Source: Devosia sp.
Lineage (GTDB): Bacteria > Pseudomonadota > Alphaproteobacteria > Rhizobiales > Devosiaceae
Assembly: GCA_025352765.1 (NCBI GenBank)
Contig: JANXSI010000607.1
Location: forward strand, 1-9,821
Length of the DNA: 9,821 bases
Direction of reading: 5' to 3'
A program made the position numbers and the translations under genes. Below the pieces are notes generated by a model. That model saw only the letters and a list, made by a program, of their open reading frames with translations. It did not search any database and was not told the DNA's origin. This document shows, one piece after another, positions 7,649 to 9,821 of the stretch (its first letter is position 1; each line of letters starts with the position of its first letter).

Positions 7649-8428
7649 CTAATTCTCTACTTTGCGCGGCGCGCCGGGGATGCGGGCAAGCATGCCACCA
7701 TCGACGCGCACGGTTTCGCCGGTCATGAATGACGCCTTGTCAGACAGCAGGAACGCAATGACCGCCGCGATCTCCTCAGGTCGGGCCCTCCGGCCGAGCG
7801 GATGCATGGCGTCGACTTCGGCATTGAGGGCAACCGGATCGGGATCAAGGTTGATGGCGTCCCGCAGCATGGGCGTATCCACAGAGCCCGGGGCGACGCC
7901 GAGGACGCGGACGCCGTTCGCGGCTTCGTCCATCGCCATGCCGGTGACCAGACCGATGAGGCCGTGCTTGGCAACGACATAGGCAAGGGCGCCTTTCTGC
8001 GCAGCCATGCCCTGAACGGACGCGGTGAGGACGATCGCGCCCTTGTGGCGTCGAAGCTCCGGCATTGCTGCCTTGGCGACATTGAAGCCGCCGGTGAGGT
8101 TGACGCTGATCACTTCGTCCCAGAGCGCCGGGCTGGTGGTGACGACGTCGCCGTAGCGCTGGATGCCGGCATTGTGGGAGACGCCCGTCAGTCCACCGAA
8201 GCGCTCGACGGCAAGGCGAACCGCGGCTTCGCAGTCGCTGAGACTGGCGACCGACCCGACCTGAGTGGCCGTGGTGCCGCCAATTTCCGATGCGGTCTTT
8301 TCGAGCGCCTTGGCGTCGCGGTCGAGCAGCACCAGATTGCGGCCTTCGGCAGCGAGCGTTGCCGCCACCGCCCGACCAATCCCCATGGCCGCGCCCGTCA
8401 CCAGAACAGTGTTCCTCGCGTCGCTCAC
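7649..8428 (-). CDS. SDR dehydrogenase, first gene of the sugar operon
   Basis: A 259-residue classical short-chain dehydrogenase. The start is the GTG at 8428 (MSDARNTVLVTGAAMG), 10 nt after AGGAGG; an in-frame TTG at 8452 would lie upstream of or at the predicted transcription start and is rejected. Features: TGAAMGIG (11-18), Asp36 at the end of strand 2 (favouring NAD+), NAG (86-88), and the catalytic tetrad Asn110, Ser137, Tyr150, Lys154, all present. The C-terminal FMTGETVRVDGGM is standard. As the promoter-proximal gene beside a dehydratase and opposite a lactonase, the likely role is oxidation of a cyclic sugar at C1 to the lactone, as L-fucose or L-rhamnose dehydrogenases do; a polyol or keto-acid substrate is also possible because SDR sequence alone does not fix this. 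Family certain, substrate inferred. Confidence 0.92.
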   Translation of the reverse strand: MSDARNTVLVTGAAMGIGRAVAATLAAEGRNLVLLDRDAKALEKTASEIGGTTATQVGSVASLSDCEAAVRLAVERFGGLTGVSHNAGIQRYGDVVTTSPALWDEVISVNLTGGFNVAKAAMPELRRHKGAIVLTASVQGMAAQKGALAYVVAKHGLIGLVTGMAMDEAANGVRVLGVAPGSVDTPMLRDAINLDPDPVALNAEVDAMHPLGRRARPEEIAAVIAFLLSDKASFMTGETVRVDGGMLARIPGAPRKVEN

Positions 8429-8438
8429 CGACAAATTT

Positions 8439-8444
8439 CCTCCT
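8439..8444 (-). promoter_or_regulatory. Strong Shine-Dalgarno of the first operon gene
   Basis: AGGAGG on the minus strand, 10 nt before the GTG at 8428. It lies just below the predicted transcription start, giving a very short leader of about 20 nt. Confidence 0.65.
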
Positions 8445-8445
8445 C

Positions 8446-8474
8446 TTGCCAAACAAATGTAGGGCTACCATACT
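8446..8474 (+). promoter_or_regulatory. Candidate plus-strand promoter for the lactonase gene
   Basis: TTGCCA at 8446-8451 (5 of 6 to the sigma-70 -35) is separated by 17 bp from CATACT at 8469-8474 (4 of 6 to the -10). Transcription would start near 8481 and give an 80-nt leader before the lactonase GTG at 8561. Its -10 and spacer overlap the dyad at 8461-8480 and the minus-strand promoter, so the two divergent promoters cannot both be occupied easily. Weaker than the minus-strand promoter; read from sequence only. Confidence 0.4.
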
Positions 8475-8485
8475 AGTCCTGTCAA
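8456..8485 (-). promoter_or_regulatory. Sigma-70-like promoter of the eight-gene minus-strand operon
   Basis: A perfect -35 TTGACA (8485 to 8480) and a -10 TACATT (8461 to 8456, 4 of 6) are 18 bp apart. Transcription should begin near 8449, a few bases before the AGGAGG of the first SDR gene. The spacer is almost wholly a dyad sequence, which argues for repression by a dimeric regulator. This is the only clear promoter seen for the block 514-8428. Confidence 0.6.
8461..8480. promoter_or_regulatory. 20-bp imperfect dyad, candidate GntR operator
   Basis: The sequence has the form AGG-N-CTA-NN-AT-NN-TAG-N-CCT: seven of ten base pairs are symmetrical about the centre. It fills the spacer between the -35 and -10 of the operon promoter and also covers the -10 of the candidate opposing promoter. 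A bound dimer would block both. The FCD-type GntR encoded in the same operon is the natural candidate, since such regulators bind short dyads of this size. No second copy of the motif was noticed in the other intergenic gaps of the window. Confidence 0.5.
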
Positions 8486-8493
8486 TCGGCTTC

Positions 8494-8534
8494 GGTCGTC
8501 GAGAACGAGAGGCGGAAACCGCCCGCGAACGACC
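8494..8534 (+). promoter_or_regulatory. Nested stem-loop in the lactonase 5' leader
   Basis: GGTCGT at 8494-8499 pairs with ACGACC at 8529-8534, and inside it GGCGG at 8511-8515 pairs with CCGCC at 8519-8523 around an AAA loop. The structure ends 16 nt before the Shine-Dalgarno region at about 8549-8558. It could affect leader stability or translation. No known riboswitch class was recognised. Confidence 0.3.
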
Positions 8535-8560
8535 ACGAAGCAGTGCAAGGGGAGGGAGAC

Positions 8561-9664
8561 GTGCCGACGTACGTCTTTACCGGCAGCCTGACGCGGCCGA
8601 TGCCGCAGTATGGCGCCGCCAACGGTCGGGGAATAACCCAACTCGGGTGGGACGCCGGCGTCGGCGCTCTTTCCGCGATCGGCGAGACACGCGGAATCGA
8701 TGACACGGCTTGGCTGGTGCTCGATCCCCACCGCAGAGTGCTCTACTCCACCTTCGAGCGCACCGGCACCGACCAGAGCGCGGTGGCGGCGTATGCCGTG
8801 AGCCGCGCAGACGGTGGTCTCACGCTGCTCAACAGCCAGCCAACTTTGGGGGGCGAGGCCTGTCACGCCAGCCTCTCGCTCGATGGGCGTTTCCTGCTGG
8901 TCGCCAACTACAATGGGGCAACGCCCCCGGGCTGGCCGGAAAACGCCGTCAGCGTCTTTCCGCTCCGGCCAGACGGAGTGCTCGACCCGGCGGTCTGCAC
9001 CATCCGGCACCATGGGGCCGGGCCCAACGCGCAGCGCCAGACGACGGCGCATGCCCATTGCGTCGTGCCGTCGCCCGACGGGCGCATGGTCTATGTGGTC
9101 GATCTGGGAATTGATCGGCTCGTCGCATATGAGCTGAGTGCGGGTGGCCAGCTCGTGCCGCGGCCGGCAAGCGATTTCCGCCTGCCACCGGGGCTGGGGC
9201 CGCGGCATCTGGTGTTCAGTGCCGACGGCCGGCGGCTGTTCTTGGTCAGCGAGCTCATCCCCACGGTGATGAGCTTTGCGGTTGATCCGGGCGACGGGTG
9301 GTTGTCGCTCATCCACTCCGTATCCATCCCGCCGTCGGGCGCCACGATCGTGCAACCGGCGGGGATCGTCCTCACTGGCGACGATCGGTTCCTCGTTGTG
9401 TCGCTGCGCGTCTGTAACGAGATTCTTGGCCTCGCGGTGGACGCGGAAACGGGTCGGCTGACCCCTGTCGGGCGGTGGCCGAGTGGCGGCGCAACACCGC
9501 GAGATCTCGCCTTCAGCCCGTCGGGCGACCACCTGCTCGTCGCCAACCAGGACTCCGATACGGTGAGCGTGTTCGCGTTCGACCGTGAGACCGGCACACT
9601 CGCCGGGCCGGTGTATCAACAGCCCGTCGGCACCCCGATGGCCGTCAAGATTGCGACCTTCTGA
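8561..9664 (+). CDS. Lactonase, seven-bladed beta-propeller family (6-phosphogluconolactonase-like)
   Basis: A 367-residue protein of the Pgl/YbhE-type lactonase family (Pfam lactonase, PF10282). The GTG at 8561 (MPTYVFTGSLTR) is chosen because GGGGAGGGA lies directly upstream; a GTG at 8543 would put this site inside the gene. Propeller blades recur as short strands with S-x-DG-R turns: SLDGRFLLVANYNG (about 106-119), SPDGRMVYVVDLG (about 169-181), SADGRRLFLVSEL (about 222-234) and SPSGDHLLVANQDSDTVSVF (about 324-343). The family motif AHAHCVV (about 161-167) carries the histidines expected near the active site. There is no signal peptide, so it is cytosolic. It diverges from the operon and likely hydrolyses the sugar lactone made by the first SDR. 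Because no sugar kinase is near, a non-phosphorylated lactone is more likely than 6-phosphogluconolactone, but this is inference. Confidence 0.9.
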   Translation: MPTYVFTGSLTRPMPQYGAANGRGITQLGWDAGVGALSAIGETRGIDDTAWLVLDPHRRVLYSTFERTGTDQSAVAAYAVSRADGGLTLLNSQPTLGGEACHASLSLDGRFLLVANYNGATPPGWPENAVSVFPLRPDGVLDPAVCTIRHHGAGPNAQRQTTAHAHCVVPSPDGRMVYVVDLGIDRLVAYELSAGGQLVPRPASDFRLPPGLGPRHLVFSADGRRLFLVSELIPTVMSFAVDPGDGWLSLIHSVSIPPSGATIVQPAGIVLTGDDRFLVVSLRVCNEILGLAVDAETGRLTPVGRWPSGGATPRDLAFSPSGDHLLVANQDSDTVSVFAFDRETGTLAGPVYQQPVGTPMAVKIATF

Positions 9665-9714
9665 CCACATAGCCAACTGTAGAAAATCCGGCTTCGCGGC
9701 CGTTCGAGGACAAG

Positions 9715-9821
9715 ATGACCATCAAAGAGATACTGTTCGTCCATCACAGCCACACCGATATCGGCTACACCCATCCACAGCCGGTGGTGATGGAACTGCA
9801 CCGGCGTTTCATGGACGAGGC
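9715..9821 (+). CDS. GH38-like (alpha-mannosidase-like) protein, N-terminal fragment
   Basis: The first 35 codons of a gene that continues past the right edge. The ATG at 9715 follows GAGGA with about 5 nt spacing and lies 50 nt after the lactonase stop, so the two genes probably share a transcript. The product starts MTIKEILFVHHSHTDIGYTH. The HSHTDIGYT segment (11-19) resembles the H-x-D-x-G strand at the start of the glycoside hydrolase family 38 fold, whose His and Asp (here His13 and Asp15) bind the catalytic zinc or calcium. No signal peptide is seen, suggesting cytosolic action on an imported glycoside. With only 35 residues visible, assignment to true alpha-mannosidases rather than to related uncharacterised GH38-fold proteins cannot be made. 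Confidence 0.6.
   Translation, partial: MTIKEILFVHHSHTDIGYTHPQPVVMELHRRFMDE

Noticed and set aside
6523..7728. 401-codon plus-strand open frame opposite the dehydratase
   Set aside because: Antisense to a gene with all enolase-superfamily catalytic residues, and no recognisable domain of its own.
8429..8452. TTG at 8452 as the start of the first SDR gene
   Set aside because: The TTG would place the AGGAGG inside the coding region and lies at or upstream of the predicted transcription start.
8465..9676. 403-codon minus-strand open frame opposite the lactonase
   Set aside because: The plus strand has a good ribosome site, propeller repeats and the lactonase motif; the minus product looks like a shadow.

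Overview
The window is GC-rich with strongly G/C-biased third codon positions, and it carries an intact carbohydrate uptake and oxidation locus. The gene set (a CUT1 sugar ABC transporter, a FadR-type GntR regulator, an enolase-superfamily dehydratase and two SDRs) and the base composition suggest an alphaproteobacterium, probably of the Hyphomicrobiales (Devosia- or rhizobium-like). The taxon is inferred from style, not from a marker gene.

Layout: the left edge (1-220, minus) holds the 5' part of an unrecognised small gene. Positions 221-513 appear non-coding and contain several inverted repeats. From 8428 down to 514 a single minus-strand block of eight genes runs in this transcription order: an SDR dehydrogenase; a glucarate-dehydratase-like enolase-superfamily enzyme; the ABC ATPase; a periplasmic sugar-binding protein; two permeases; a GntR/FCD regulator; and a second SDR of the DHRS6 / 2-keto-3-deoxy-L-fuconate dehydrogenase type. 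Most junctions are a few bases to a few tens of bases, and two are tightly coupled (TAG-4 nt-ATG and TAATG). Diverging from it on the plus strand are a seven-bladed beta-propeller lactonase (8561-9664) and the first 35 codons of a GH38-like (alpha-mannosidase-like) protein that leaves the window.

How the genes may work together (inference): the GH38-like enzyme may release a sugar from a glycoside and the transporter imports a sugar or small glycoside. The first SDR could oxidise it at C1 to a lactone, which the lactonase would open to the aldonate. The dehydratase would form a 2-keto-3-deoxy acid and the DHRS6-like SDR would oxidise that further. The logic is that of the non-phosphorylative L-fucose/L-rhamnose type oxidative pathway, but the dehydratase belongs to another enolase-superfamily subgroup, so the substrate is unknown. 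No kinase, aldolase or diketo-acid hydrolase is present in the window.

Two regulatory structures stand out. In the 132-bp divergent intergenic region a minus-strand promoter (TTGACA-18-TACATT) has a 20-bp imperfect dyad filling its spacer, and a plausible plus-strand promoter (TTGCCA-17-CATACT) overlaps the same dyad. Between the binding-protein gene and the first permease gene lies an 11-bp hairpin closed by a C(UUCG)G tetraloop, a likely mRNA stabiliser or expression-level divider.
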